Of a stretch of 64,000 nt of DNA, positions 53,277-62,389 are shown in pieces. The translations under genes and the position numbers were made by a program. Positions within the stretch are counted from its first letter, which is position 1; every line of letters begins with the position of its first letter. The DNA comes from an uncultured Alistipes sp. (GTDB taxonomy: Bacteria; Bacteroidota; Bacteroidia; Bacteroidales; Rikenellaceae), in contig CALUMQ010000019.1 of NCBI GenBank assembly GCA_944321765.1, positions 1-64,000 of the forward strand, read 5' to 3'. The notes under the pieces were generated by a model. That model made no database searches and was not told the DNA's origin. It saw nothing but the letters and a program-made list of their open reading frames with translations.

Positions 53277-56200
53277 TCAGAAGGTTGCCGATACGGAGAG
53301 CGAGACCGTGCGGGCGAACGGGTAGTCGGTACCTCGTTCGTTCTTGACCGTCGAGAGACGGAACATGTCGTTCATGTAGGCCTGAACGGTGAGCGCCGAG
53401 AGCCCGAGCCGCTTGATGAACTTCTGGGTGAATTCGTATCCTATCGAGAAGGATTCCCCCTTGATGTAGTTCTCGTCCATGACGAAACGCGAAGATTTGT
53501 CGGTTTTCTGCACGAGGGAGATTCCCTTGAAGTATGCTTCGCGGTTGTCCGTCGACCAGCGGTCGTAGAGGGCGCGCTTGTCCTGGTTCTGGTAGACGTC
53601 GGCCGTGGAGATGTTCTCGACCTTCTCGAAGAGTGACGTGTTGAAGATCTGCCCTCCGAGCGCATACCGGAAGTAGGCCCCCAGGGAGAATCCCTTGTAG
53701 TAGAAGGTTGTGCCGAGAACACCCTCGATCGTGGGCTCCGTGTCTCCGAGCACCACCTCGTCGGCGGTGTCGTAGGTGAAGGAGTAGGATCCGTCCTTCT
53801 TGATGAAGAGCTCCTTTCCGGTGGCGGGGTCGATACCGGCCGAACGCACGCCCCAGATGGCCGTGGGACTGCCTCCGTCGTAGTAGCGCGTCGTTCCGGA
53901 GAGCGAATTGCGTCCCTCCTCGTTGAGCGAGGCGAAGGCGTCGCCGATCTTTGCGTAGCGGGCCTTGGCGTGGGTTCCGTTGAGGCTGATGTTCCAGTTG
54001 ATGCGCTCCTCGGGCCGGTAGACGGGCGAGATGCGGAAGGTCAGCTCCACGCCGTTGGTCTTCTGCTGCCCGGCGTTCATCGCCAGCGAGGTGATACCCA
54101 TGGATCCCGGCGTGGTGATGATGGCCAGCAGGGGGTCGGTGACCTTCACGTAGTAGTCGAACGTCACGTTGATACGGTTTCCCCACATCGTGGCGTCCAG
54201 TCCGGCGTTGTAGTTGATGGTCTGCTGCCAGGCCAGATCCTCGTTGCCCAACTGGTTGAGCACCACGCCTGTTCCGAAGACGTTGGTCATCCAGCCGTTG
54301 AAGATGTAGGTCGAGAACGCCTGATACGCCGCGAAGTTCTGGTTGCCGGGGTTTCCGGCCGATGCGCGGAGCTTCAGGAGCTGGAAGAAGTGCGTTCCGT
54401 CCATGAACCGTTCGTTGTGGATGTTCCATCCGATACCTGCCGACCAGGTGGTCCGGAAGCGGTTGTTCGTTCCGAACATCGAGGCGCCGTCGCTGCGGAA
54501 GTTCAGATCGAGGAGGTAGCGGTCATCGTAGGCGTATCCGCCGTTGAAGTAGAAGCTTGCGGCCCGTGTCTGGGTCTGGGAATAGGTCGATTTCCCGTCC
54601 TCGGGGTATCCGTTGGCGAACGACGGGGCTCCGAACTGGTCGTCGGTGAATCCGTTGGCGCGATAGCCGTTTACGACGGACTTGTTCGAACTGAAGTTGA
54701 AACCCGCCACGGCATTGACCATGTGTTTCCCGGCAAACAGTCGCCCGTAGGTTGCCGTGATGTCGCCCTCATAGCTGGTGCTTTTGGTCAACGAATGGGA
54801 GTAGAGTCCCTTCTCGCTCTCCTCCATGTCGTCGAAGTCCGTGTGCAGAGGCGAGAGCCGGTTGTCGGTCGTGGCGCTGGAGTGCGTGATTCCGAACTTG
54901 CCCCTCACACGGAAGTCGTCCATGACGAACCATTCGAGGATGAAGTTGTTCGTGAATCCGAACTTGTCGCCCATGTCGTAATTGTTCAGGTGTGCGTTCC
55001 AGAGCGGATTGCCGATGGCCTCGGTCTCTCCGGTCTGTTCGTCCTGGTAATAATAGAGGTATTTTTCGATCACACCGTCGTCATTGGTCTTCTTGTAGTA
55101 GGGGTTGGCGGCCGCATACTCGGCAAAGGAGACCGTCGGATCGTTGGTCTTCTGGTAGTCGATGGTGAGCTTGTTGCTGAACTGGAGTTTTCCCGTACGG
55201 TATATCAGGTCGATGTTTCCGCCGATGGTCTCACGGTCGGACCCTTTCATCACGCCCTGCACGCCGCCGTAACTCAAACCGATACCGTAGCGGATCTTCT
55301 CCTCGCCGCCCTCGGCGTAGATGTTGTGCTTGTGGGTGAATCCCACGCGCAGGGGTTCGCTCAGCCAGTAGGTGTCGATTCCCTGGGCAATGCCTTTCAG
55401 CCGTTCGTTGCGCAGTTTGTCGAGGCGGAGCTGGTTCGCGATGTCGTTTTCGTCGGTGTAGACTCCCGCAAGGGTCTCGAACTGCAGCTTTTCGGAGGCA
55501 TTCATCAGGTTGTAGTCCGTCAGGTCGGCCGTCGTGACGCTGAAGTCACCCTTGTAGGAGAGCTGCAGACGTCCGCGCTCGGGAACCTTGGTCTCGATGA
55601 CCACCACGCCGTTCGAGGCCTTTGAGCCGTATATGGCCGTCGAGGCGGCATCCTTGAGGAGCGTCACCGAGGCCACGCGGTTCATGTTGAGGTTCATCAC
55701 CGTTTCGAGCGTTGTTTCGAACCCGTCGAGGATGAACAGCGGCTGATTGGGATCCGTGCCGTACTCCTCCTTGAGACCCACGACGCTGCTCTTGCCGCGG
55801 ATCTCGAAATCGGGCATGCGGTTGGGGTCGGATCCGAACTGAACGCTCTCCGAGATCTTGAACGACGGGTCGAGGGTTGCCAGACTCTGCAGGACGCTCT
55901 GCGTGCCGACGGCCATCAGCTCCTTGCTCTTGAACGTGGTCGCCGAACCGGTGAAGCTCTCCTTCTTGCGCTGGTAGACACCCGTTACGACGACGTCACC
56001 CACCTCGACGGCCGACTGCAGGAGCCTCACTTCGCGAAACTCCTCCGCATTGCGTCCGTTGAAGTGCTTCACGTGCGGTTCGTAGCCGATGAACGAGAAG
56101 AGTACGTTGTAGATACCCTGGGGGAGCTGCAGCGACCATTTTCCCTCGGCGTCGGTAGCGGTGCCCACGGTCGAGCCTTCGACGACGACCGTCACGCCGA

Positions 56201-56636
56201 CCATCGGCGATTTGTTGGCCGCATCGCGAACGACTCCCTCCAGCGTAATGCGCTGCTCGGCCTCCTCCTGCTTCGGGGCACTCTCCCCGGAGGGACGGTT
56301 GTAGACGACAATCGTCCGTTCCTGAATGCGTGCGGCAAAGGGTGTTCCGGAGAATATCTCGTCAAGAGCCTCCTGCAGCGGGGTATTGTCGAACGAGGCG
56401 TCGATGCGTTTGTCGATGTCGAGCAGCTGGCCCGAGTTGTAGAAGAATTCGTAACCCACGGCATTGCTTACGCGCAGGAGCGCTTCGCTGAGCGAGACGC
56501 CTTCGAGCCGGAGCGTGACGTGCGGAGCTTCGGCCCCGGACGAGGGTGCCCAGGCTGCCATCAGCACGATCATCAATATGTTGCGAAAGAGAGCCACCCT
56601 TTTTCCGAGGCGGGTTGTAGTCCGTTTGTTATCCAT
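53277..56636 (-). CDS. SusC-family TonB-dependent transporter with STN signalling domain (locus 2)
   Basis: A 1119-residue outer-membrane protein. Order: signal/anchor (about 12-32), STN secretin/TonB short domain (about 42-113; VTLRLEGVSLSEALLRV and RTIVVYNRPSG), carboxypeptidase-like domain (about 130-210), TonB-box and plug (VVVTGVYQRKKESFTGSATTF; VTLLKDAASTAIYGSKASNG), then barrel ending VSLSVSATF. The STN domain and the adjacent FecR and ECF sigma genes indicate trans-envelope induction by the imported ligand. It starts 114 bp after fecR. Confidence 0.95.
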   Translation of the reverse strand: MDNKRTTTRLGKRVALFRNILMIVLMAAWAPSSGAEAPHVTLRLEGVSLSEALLRVSNAVGYEFFYNSGQLLDIDKRIDASFDNTPLQEALDEIFSGTPFAARIQERTIVVYNRPSGESAPKQEEAEQRITLEGVVRDAANKSPMVGVTVVVEGSTVGTATDAEGKWSLQLPQGIYNVLFSFIGYEPHVKHFNGRNAEEFREVRLLQSAVEVGDVVVTGVYQRKKESFTGSATTFKSKELMAVGTQSVLQSLATLDPSFKISESVQFGSDPNRMPDFEIRGKSSVVGLKEEYGTDPNQPLFILDGFETTLETVMNLNMNRVASVTLLKDAASTAIYGSKASNGVVVIETKVPERGRLQLSYKGDFSVTTADLTDYNLMNASEKLQFETLAGVYTDENDIANQLRLDKLRNERLKGIAQGIDTYWLSEPLRVGFTHKHNIYAEGGEEKIRYGIGLSYGGVQGVMKGSDRETIGGNIDLIYRTGKLQFSNKLTIDYQKTNDPTVSFAEYAAANPYYKKTNDDGVIEKYLYYYQDEQTGETEAIGNPLWNAHLNNYDMGDKFGFTNNFILEWFVMDDFRVRGKFGITHSSATTDNRLSPLHTDFDDMEESEKGLYSHSLTKSTSYEGDITATYGRLFAGKHMVNAVAGFNFSSNKSVVNGYRANGFTDDQFGAPSFANGYPEDGKSTYSQTQTRAASFYFNGGYAYDDRYLLDLNFRSDGASMFGTNNRFRTTWSAGIGWNIHNERFMDGTHFFQLLKLRASAGNPGNQNFAAYQAFSTYIFNGWMTNVFGTGVVLNQLGNEDLAWQQTINYNAGLDATMWGNRINVTFDYYVKVTDPLLAIITTPGSMGITSLAMNAGQQKTNGVELTFRISPVYRPEERINWNISLNGTHAKARYAKIGDAFASLNEEGRNSLSGTTRYYDGGSPTAIWGVRSAGIDPATGKELFIKKDGSYSFTYDTADEVVLGDTEPTIEGVLGTTFYYKGFSLGAYFRYALGGQIFNTSLFEKVENISTADVYQNQDKRALYDRWSTDNREAYFKGISLVQKTDKSSRFVMDENYIKGESFSIGYEFTQKFIKRLGLSALTVQAYMNDMFRLSTVKNERGTDYPFARTVSLSVSATF

Positions 56637-56750
56637 GTCGGTGGAGCGTTTAGTCTTGAGAATTTTTTCAGAAAGGCTTATTCGTTTTTTGTTATGTTTT
56701 GTTCAGATTGTACTTGTGGCCTCATAGAACAAGTTGTTCTCAGTTTCCCG

Positions 56751-57824
56751 TCAGCGGAGATACATCACGCCGTCTTCCACCTCGCACCGAATTCCGGTCG
56801 TTCCGGCCAACAGGTCAAGAATGTAGTCGATGCCCCTTTCGCGGCGTATTTTCCCGGAGAAGGTGTAGTTGCGCAGCGGCTCTGCAACGACGATGCGTAT
56901 TCCGTAGGTTCGTTCGAAACGCTGGGCCAGGCGCCACAGCGGTTCGGCTTCAAACCAGAGCCATCCGTCGACCCATGCGGCATAGGCCTTGGCGTCCACG
57001 GTACTGACGGCCGTCTGCTCGGTGTCGCAGTCGAGCCGGATCTGTTGATCGGGTTTGAGTTCGAGATCTTCGGACGCTGCCGAGGCCCGGTAGGCGATAC
57101 GTCCCTCGACGAGTGTGGTGACGTGTTCTCTCTCTCCGGCATAGGCGTTGACATTGAACCGGGTTCCCAACACCCGGATGCACTCACCGCCGGGCATCTC
57201 CACGCGGAACGGCCGGCACGTATCTCGCTGAACGTCGAAGAAGGCCTCTCCCGAGAGCGAGACGCAGCGTTCCGCGCTTTTTTCGAACGATGCGGGATAT
57301 TCGAGAGTCGATCCGGCGTTGAGCCACACGCGGGTTCCGTCGGCTAACGTGAGGTGAAACTCCCGGCCGGCCGGGACCTCGATCTTCAGCCGCTGGTTCT
57401 CCTCTACGGCAAAGGAGCTTTCCCGGGTGTTGAGGGCGAGCTCTCCGGCGGTATTCCGCTCGATGCTGGCCTCCTGGTCAAGATTCATCCGCTGCCCGCC
57501 GTCGGAGGTCATCACCACCTCGCTGCGGTCGATGCTGACGCCCATGCGTGCGAGCTGTTCGAAGGCATCGGGAGCGGGTTGCTCGGGGCCGCTTCCGAAG
57601 AGGAGCGCCAGGGCAACCGCTGCCGCGGCGCATCCCGACGCGGCGAACGTGCGGATCCTTCGGGTCCGGATTCTCCGGCCGATCCGCCGCTGGAGATCGG
57701 CATATCCTTCGTTGTCGGGTGTCTGTCGTTCGTTTGCGACGGTCTGCGCCCAGAGACTGTCGAGCAGATCTTCCTCTTCGTCGTCAATCTTGCGACGGGG
57801 AATGCGGGACTCATCCATATTCAT
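56751..57824 (-). CDS. FecR-family anti-sigma factor
   Basis: A 357-residue inner-membrane anti-sigma factor. The cytoplasmic N-terminus (about 1-55, acidic then Arg-rich) is followed by a transmembrane helix (about 59-78), the periplasmic FecR domain (about 130-225; VPAGREFHLTLADGTRVWLNAG, SLSGEAFFDVQRD, VLGTRFNVNAY) and a C-terminal STN-like contact domain (about 285-357). It is 57 bp after its ECF sigma gene and precedes the SusC it presumably senses. ATG 57818 is an alternative start. Confidence 0.94.
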   Translation of the reverse strand: MNMDESRIPRRKIDDEEEDLLDSLWAQTVANERQTPDNEGYADLQRRIGRRIRTRRIRTFAASGCAAAAVALALLFGSGPEQPAPDAFEQLARMGVSIDRSEVVMTSDGGQRMNLDQEASIERNTAGELALNTRESSFAVEENQRLKIEVPAGREFHLTLADGTRVWLNAGSTLEYPASFEKSAERCVSLSGEAFFDVQRDTCRPFRVEMPGGECIRVLGTRFNVNAYAGEREHVTTLVEGRIAYRASAASEDLELKPDQQIRLDCDTEQTAVSTVDAKAYAAWVDGWLWFEAEPLWRLAQRFERTYGIRIVVAEPLRNYTFSGKIRRERGIDYILDLLAGTTGIRCEVEDGVMYLR

Positions 57825-57881
57825 TCGTACCTGTTCTTTACTGAATAAATACGGTTGAGGTCCAAACTACGTACTGAGAAA

Positions 57882-58439
57882 TCAGATTTTTTTGATTTCG
57901 CGCCGCAGACGTTGCAGCGCCTTGTAGACGATGGTCTCCACGGTACGCCGCGAGATCGAGAGCTCGGAGGCGATGACGGCGTGTTTTTTGTGTTCGAAGA
58001 AGTTCATCTCCACGACGCGCCGGCTTTGCTTCGGGAGCCTGGCAATTGCCGGAAGCAGCGCCTCTTCGGGCCCGGGTTCTTTCTCGCTGTCGGGGATTTC
58101 GGCGCTTTTTTCGTGGAGGAGTTCGATTTTAAAGGCCTCCTTGCGATGCATCCGGAGCTCACGCCGCTGACATTCGCGCAAGGCGTTGTTATGCACGGCG
58201 CGCAGGAGGTAGTTGCGCAGGGACTTTGTCTCATCCAGACGCCGCCGGTTCATCCACAGCGACACGAAGAGCTCCTGCACCAGTTCGCGGGCATCGGATT
58301 CGTTGTGGAGGATGGTGTCGGCGTAGTGTCTCAGAGGAGCGTTCCACGCCATGTAGACCGCTTCGAAGGCGTCTTTGTTCCCGGATTTCAGGGCAAGAAC
58401 GGTCCGGCGATTGTCCGATATGTCGAAGGAATCACCCAT
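57882..58439 (-). CDS. ECF-type RNA polymerase sigma factor (locus 2)
   Basis: A 185-residue ECF sigma factor with region 2 (about 15-90; AFEAVYMAWNAPLRHYA, ARELVQELFVSLW) and region 4 (about 125-180; LPKQSRRVVEMNFFEHKKHAVIA, SISRRTVETIVYKALQRL). It belongs to the group usually paired with FecR in SusCD loci. A TATATTTG box 21 bp upstream suggests that the sigma gene has a vegetative promoter in addition to any autoregulation. Confidence 0.94.
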   Translation of the reverse strand: MGDSFDISDNRRTVLALKSGNKDAFEAVYMAWNAPLRHYADTILHNESDARELVQELFVSLWMNRRRLDETKSLRNYLLRAVHNNALRECQRRELRMHRKEAFKIELLHEKSAEIPDSEKEPGPEEALLPAIARLPKQSRRVVEMNFFEHKKHAVIASELSISRRTVETIVYKALQRLRREIKKI

Positions 58440-58460
58440 TTTTTAACCTAACCTACTCTG

Positions 58461-58468
58461 CAAATATA
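58461..58468 (-). promoter_or_regulatory. Candidate -7 box of the locus 2 ECF sigma gene
   Basis: Minus-strand TATATTTG matches TAnnTTTG, 21 bp before the ATG. The bases at the -33 position read TTA, one mismatch from TTG. Confidence 0.5.
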
Positions 58469-58579
58469 CGAATTTCATCCGAAAAGGTAACGATTTTGGA
58501 AATAAAGGCAAAAATCCAGTTCCTTTTTTGAATTGTTTGGCCACGTGTGACGATTTTCCGAAAGAACGTGAGGAAATGC

Positions 58580-58614
58580 AAAAAGCCCTTCGGAATCAAT
58601 CCGAAGGGCTTTTT
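58580..58614. terminator. Terminator of glpT
   Basis: A perfect 15-bp stem (58580-58594 with 58600-58614), loop ATCAA, has A5/T5 ends. It lies 65 bp after the glpT stop on the minus strand and upstream of the locus 2 promoter. Confidence 0.88.
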
Positions 58615-58678
58615 GTCTATCCTGGAGTGGGACGACGACGATCGGCCATTTGGGCCGCGACCGCCGTCAGGGTCCGGG

Positions 58679-60073
58679 CTACGGATTCTGTCGCCGTTCT
58701 CCCTCTTTTTTATAGGTAAGAGCCATGAAGAGGATGGCCAGCAGGCAGGCTGCAATCAGCAGGACGAATGTCCAGTCCCAGCCGGCGGCTTCGGCAACGG
58801 TTCCGATGACGATGTTGGCCAGGATGGCCGTTCCGAGGAAGTATCCGAAGAATCCGGTGAGGCCCGCGGCGGTTCCTGCGGCATTCTTCGGCGCAAGGTC
58901 GAGGGCCTGCACGCCGATGAGCATCACGGGACCGTAGATGAAGAATCCGATGGCAATCAGCGACATGGTGACGATGATGTAGTTCGACGAGAATTGCCAG
59001 TAGAGGAAGATGAACACGGCGACAATGGCCATGAAGAGTATCGTCGGCAGGGCGCGGCGTCCGTGGAATACCTTGTCGCTCAGCCAACCGCAGATAAGCG
59101 TTCCGGGGATGGCCGCGAACTCATAGGCGAAGTATGCCCACCCGGCCTGCTTGATGTCGTATCCCTGCGCTTCGCGCAGATAGGTCGGAGCCCAGTCGAG
59201 GCATCCGTAACGGACCATGTAGACGAAGGCGTTGGCGATGGCGATGAACCACAGCAGCTTGTTGTTGAGCACGTACTTGAAGAAGATTTCGCGGGTCGAG
59301 AGCACTTCTTCCTGCTTGGCGCTGTAGTTGGCGGGGTAGTCGTTCCGCCACTTCTCGACCGAAGGCAGTCCGCACGACTGCGGGGTGTCGCGGATGAGCA
59401 CGTAGGCGAGCAGTGCGATGAAGATGGAGACGACCGCCGGGAAGAGGTAGGTGCCGATCAGGAAGTACAGCTGTGCGTTGGCTCCGAAGAACCAGGATCC
59501 GAACCAGATGGCTCCGTAGACGGCCATGGGGCCGACGAGGGCTCCGCCGACGTTGTGGGCGCAGTTCCAGATGGACATTTTCGTGCCGCGCTCATTCTGG
59601 GAGAACCAGTGGGTCATGACCCGGCCGCATGGGGGCCATCCCATGCCGTTGAACCATCCGACGAGGAAGTTCAGCACGGCCATCAGCACGATGGCGAGTT
59701 GTTTGTGTTCCGGGCCGATGAGCGTCACGGGGACGATCATGAACATCATGGCCAGCGAGGCGAGGATCAGTCCCAGGGGCAGGAATACGCGGGCGTTGCT
59801 GCGGTCGGAGACGCTTCCCATGAGGAATTTCGAAACGGCATAGGCGATGGCGTTCATCGAGAGGACGATGCTCAGTTCGCTGGTGTCGAAGCCCAGGCCG
59901 GCGAGTTCGGGAATCGCCATCGAGAAGTTTTTGCGCACGAGGTAGTATCCCGCGTAGCCGATGAAGGCGCCGATGAATACCTGAAGGCGCATTTTTTTGT
60001 ATTTGTCGTTGATCTTGTCGGCCGGGATTTCCTGCTTGAAGGCAGGGGGTTGTAGTATTTTCCACATAGGCAT
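58679..60073 (-). CDS. glpT: Glycerol-3-phosphate transporter (GlpT/UhpT-type MFS antiporter)
   Basis: A 464-residue 12-helix organophosphate:phosphate antiporter. The family signature NGMGWPPCGRVMTHWFS and FYLVRKNFSMA-like YYLVRKNFSMAIPE near helix 1 are visible, and the centre has the expected long loop before helix 7. Its closest functional fit is glycerol 3-phosphate uptake because a GDPD and a DeoR-type regulator adjoin; hexose-phosphate transport is the main alternative. The promoter's -33 lies inside the clustered TTTGAAA operators. Confidence 0.85.
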   Translation of the reverse strand: MPMWKILQPPAFKQEIPADKINDKYKKMRLQVFIGAFIGYAGYYLVRKNFSMAIPELAGLGFDTSELSIVLSMNAIAYAVSKFLMGSVSDRSNARVFLPLGLILASLAMMFMIVPVTLIGPEHKQLAIVLMAVLNFLVGWFNGMGWPPCGRVMTHWFSQNERGTKMSIWNCAHNVGGALVGPMAVYGAIWFGSWFFGANAQLYFLIGTYLFPAVVSIFIALLAYVLIRDTPQSCGLPSVEKWRNDYPANYSAKQEEVLSTREIFFKYVLNNKLLWFIAIANAFVYMVRYGCLDWAPTYLREAQGYDIKQAGWAYFAYEFAAIPGTLICGWLSDKVFHGRRALPTILFMAIVAVFIFLYWQFSSNYIIVTMSLIAIGFFIYGPVMLIGVQALDLAPKNAAGTAAGLTGFFGYFLGTAILANIVIGTVAEAAGWDWTFVLLIAACLLAILFMALTYKKEGERRQNP

Positions 60074-60195
60074 GTGCCGGGAGTCCGATGCAGCGACTCC
60101 GTTCGTTTATCGGTTGGTCAGAGAAGACGCCTTCCTGCATCGGAGGCGCCGGGTTTCCGAAGGTTCGGAAGCCCTTCGGGGTTTTCGTTTCGCAA

Positions 60196-60226
60196 CAAAA
60201 ATACAAATGCTTTTTTGTATTTCAAA
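60196..60226 (-). promoter_or_regulatory. Promoter of glpT (TTTG-N19-TATTTTTG)
   Basis: On the minus strand TTTG (60226-60223) and TATTTTTG (60203-60196) are exactly 19 bp apart. The -33 is part of the left arm of the palindrome at 60218-60252, so a bound repressor would block it. The implied leader is about 115 nt and includes a 7-bp hairpin at 60154-60169. Confidence 0.7.
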
Positions 60227-60252
60227 ATAAAGGAAGTTTCTATTTTGAAATA
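60218..60252. promoter_or_regulatory. Operator-like inverted repeat (TTTCAAA/TTTGAAA cluster)
   Basis: TATTTCAAAATA (60218-60229) and its exact reverse complement (60241-60252) face each other across 11 bp. Further heptamers lie at 60253-60259 (TTTGAAA) and 60357-60363 (TTTCAAA), the latter just upstream of the regulator's own -7-like box. These are good candidates for the DeoR-type regulator binding sites. The rest of the 326-bp glpT/regulator intergenic region shows only the glpT leader. Confidence 0.6.
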
Positions 60253-60399
60253 TTTGAAACATTTGTGCCGGGGTTGCACGACATTTCCGGACGCGGGACC
60301 AGATTTTGTTCCGGGAGCTGTGCTGCGGATTTTTTTCTTTCCGTACGTTGAGGATATTTCAAATAAATTTTGTATATTCGTTCACTTATTAAACTTATT

Positions 60400-61197
60400 A
60401 TGAGCAGACCAGGTGAAGACACCGTCCTAAGCCTTCCCGAAAGGCATAACCGTATTCTGATGCTCCTGCAGCAGCAGGGATCCCTGTCCGTAACGCAGCT
60501 GTCGGAGCAGTTCCGTGTCTCCGAGGTGACCATCCGCAAGGATCTGTCATACCTCGAGCAGCAGAAAAAACTCTATCGTACGCATGGCAGCGCGATTCTG
60601 ATCAGTCCGTATATCAGTGACCGCCACGTGAGCGAGAAGGAGAAGAAGAACGTCCCGGAGAAACGGGCCATCGGCGCTGCGGGTGCCGCCCTGATCTCCC
60701 GCGACGATTCGATCGTGATCGCCTCGGGAACGACGATGGCGTTTCTTGCGCGGGAGATTCATCCCGTGGGCCATCTGACGGTCATCACCTCGTCGGTTCC
60801 CGTGACGCAGATCCTCTCGCAGCATGTCGATACGGACGTGATTCAACTGGGAGGTCTCACGCGTCGCAGTTCGGTGTCGGTCGTCGGGCCGTTTGCCGAG
60901 CAGATGCTGCGGAACTTCAATTGCAGCAAACTGTTCGTCGGTGTGGACGGCATCGATCCCGAGTTCGGACTCACGACGACCAACATGCTGGAGGCGTCGC
61001 TCAACGGAGCGATGATCGAAGCGGCCCAGAAGGTGGTGGTCCTGGCCGACAGTTCGAAATTCGGGCGCCGGGGCTTTAGCAAGATCTGCGACCTGGAGGC
61101 CGTGGATCTCATCATCACCGACAGCGGTGTTCAGCCGCTGTATCTGGAGCGGCTGCGCGAACGCGGCATCGAGGTGACGGTGGTCGATGCCCTCTGA
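60400..61197 (+). CDS. DeoR-family transcriptional regulator (GlpR-like)
   Basis: A 265-residue repressor with the DeoR N-terminal winged HTH (about 12-65; RHNRILMLLQQQGSLSVTQL, then VSEVTIRKDLSYLEQ) and the sugar-phosphate-sensing ISOCOT-like C-domain (IASGTTMAFLAREI, GGLTRRSSVSVVGP, KLFVGVDGID, LADSSKFGRRGFSKI). The ATG at 60400 is chosen; 60370 is further upstream in an AT-rich promoter. Gene context (glpT, GDPD) points to glycerol 3-phosphate as the inducer, by inference. A TATATTCG box (60373-60380) and a TTTCAAA heptamer precede it. Confidence 0.92.
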   Translation: MSRPGEDTVLSLPERHNRILMLLQQQGSLSVTQLSEQFRVSEVTIRKDLSYLEQQKKLYRTHGSAILISPYISDRHVSEKEKKNVPEKRAIGAAGAALISRDDSIVIASGTTMAFLAREIHPVGHLTVITSSVPVTQILSQHVDTDVIQLGGLTRRSSVSVVGPFAEQMLRNFNCSKLFVGVDGIDPEFGLTTTNMLEASLNGAMIEAAQKVVVLADSSKFGRRGFSKICDLEAVDLIITDSGVQPLYLERLRERGIEVTVVDAL

Positions 61198-61216
61198 CGA
61201 TTCGCACGCCCTCAAA

Positions 61217-61252
61217 AAAGCGACGGCTCCCTGTGCAGGGAACCGTCGCTTT
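61217..61252. terminator. Bidirectional terminator between DeoR-type gene and GDPD gene
   Basis: Arms AAAGCGACGG (61217-61226) and CCGTCGCTTT (61243-61252) enclose a second hairpin (TCCCTG/CAGGGA). A runs precede the stem (61214-61219), giving T on the minus strand; convergent genes flank it. Confidence 0.85.
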
Positions 61253-61300
61253 CGTTTGACGGGCTTTCCGCATCCGTCGTGCGCCGCCGCTATTTCCGCC

Positions 61301-62065
61301 CTATTTCTTCAGCAGGGCCTGCAGACGCTCGGGGTAGTCGGTCGTGATGTAGTCGACGCCGAGGTCGATGAAGTATTTCATGTCCTCCTCCTTGTCAACG
61401 GTCCATACGTTGACTTCGAGTCCGAGATCCTGCGCCTCCTTCACCCATTCGGGATGTTTGCGCAACACCTTGTCCGAATAGTCGATACCGGCCATTCCGA
61501 GCTCCTTGACGCTCTTCGGGGCGAGGTCGCCGTTCAGAAAGAAGATCTTCGAGTCGGGGAGGAGCTTCTTGAAGGCCAGGCAGGCGTTGATCGAGAAGCA
61601 GATGATGTCCGTGCGCTCCACGAGCTTGTATTTCTTGAGAGCCTTGGCGATCTTCTCGGCGGCAATGTCTTCGCGCTTGATGTCCGAGAGGGACTTCATC
61701 TCGAGGATCAGTCGCGTATTGGGTTTCGTGAGGGCGAGTTTGAGGTACTCGTCCAGTGTGGGGATGTTCTCGCCGTTGGGCAGGACGATCTGCGTGATCT
61801 CCTTGGCGGTGGACTTCTCCATATTGATCTTGGTGCCTTTGTAGACCTTGTCGTGGTTTACGATGAGTTTGTTGTCTGCTGTGAGCCATACGTCGAACTC
61901 CGATCCGAAGACTCCGATGGCGTCGGCCTTGGTGAAGGATGCCAGGGAGTTCTGGGCCGATTCGGGAACTTTCCAGTATCCTCGGTGCGCGATGACCTTG
62001 GGCTGGGCGAGAGCGGCGCCTGCGAACAGGAGGCAGGCCGCCGTGAAAATGAGATTCTTTTTCAT
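61301..62065 (-). CDS. Secreted glycerophosphodiester phosphodiesterase
   Basis: Hydrolyses glycerophosphodiesters to glycerol 3-phosphate and an alcohol. The 254 residues start with a cleavable signal peptide (about 1-21, ending ALAQ), then the GDPD TIM barrel: AHRGYWKVPESAQNS (His27, Arg28), EFDVWLTADNKLIVNHD (Glu56, Asp58, His71), LILEMKS and VNVWTVDKEEDM. It is probably periplasmic and supplies substrate for GlpT. It has a full-consensus promoter of its own. Confidence 0.94.
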   Translation of the reverse strand: MKKNLIFTAACLLFAGAALAQPKVIAHRGYWKVPESAQNSLASFTKADAIGVFGSEFDVWLTADNKLIVNHDKVYKGTKINMEKSTAKEITQIVLPNGENIPTLDEYLKLALTKPNTRLILEMKSLSDIKREDIAAEKIAKALKKYKLVERTDIICFSINACLAFKKLLPDSKIFFLNGDLAPKSVKELGMAGIDYSDKVLRKHPEWVKEAQDLGLEVNVWTVDKEEDMKYFIDLGVDYITTDYPERLQALLKK

Positions 62066-62135
62066 AATTCAGGTATGTAATTTTTTTGAGTTGGCGGTTT
62101 TTTGAAACCTTCGCTCTTGTGAAACGAAACCACTA

Positions 62136-62166
62136 CAAAAGTACGAAACAATTCGGGATTTGCAAA
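62136..62166 (-). promoter_or_regulatory. Promoter of the GDPD gene (TTTG-N19-TACTTTTG)
   Basis: On the minus strand TTTG (62166-62163) and TACTTTTG (62143-62136) are exactly 19 bp apart, a full Bacteroidota consensus. The leader is about 60-65 nt. Confidence 0.72.
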
Positions 62167-62333
62167 TCGAAATAGACGTCAACGTCGAAATTCGCCTGTT
62201 TTTTCACGGCTTTGTCAAATGAATTGCCAGTCTGCGACGCGGTTCGAGACGTGCTGAGGCGCGTGAAAGGATCTTTTCTCGGCGGAATTTGGCCGTTGAG
62301 GTGCTCAAATGCGAAAAATTTTTATTATCTTCG

Positions 62334-62341
62334 TATGTTTG
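62334..62341 (+). promoter_or_regulatory. Candidate -7 box of galK
   Basis: TATGTTTG matches TAnnTTTG, 48 bp before the galK ATG. No TTG at standard -33 spacing. Confidence 0.4.
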
Positions 62342-62389
62342 GAATACCAAATCCACTTGAAACCACATAATTTAAATCACTTTAAAACC

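Larger units (their letters stand above)
62066..62389. other. Intergenic region between GDPD gene and galK
   Basis: This 324-bp AT-rich divergent spacer holds the GDPD promoter (62136-62166), one TTTGAAA heptamer at 62101-62107 in the GDPD leader, and the galK promoter box (62334-62341). No open frame, repeat or riboswitch-like structure was recognised in the rest. Confidence 0.6.
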
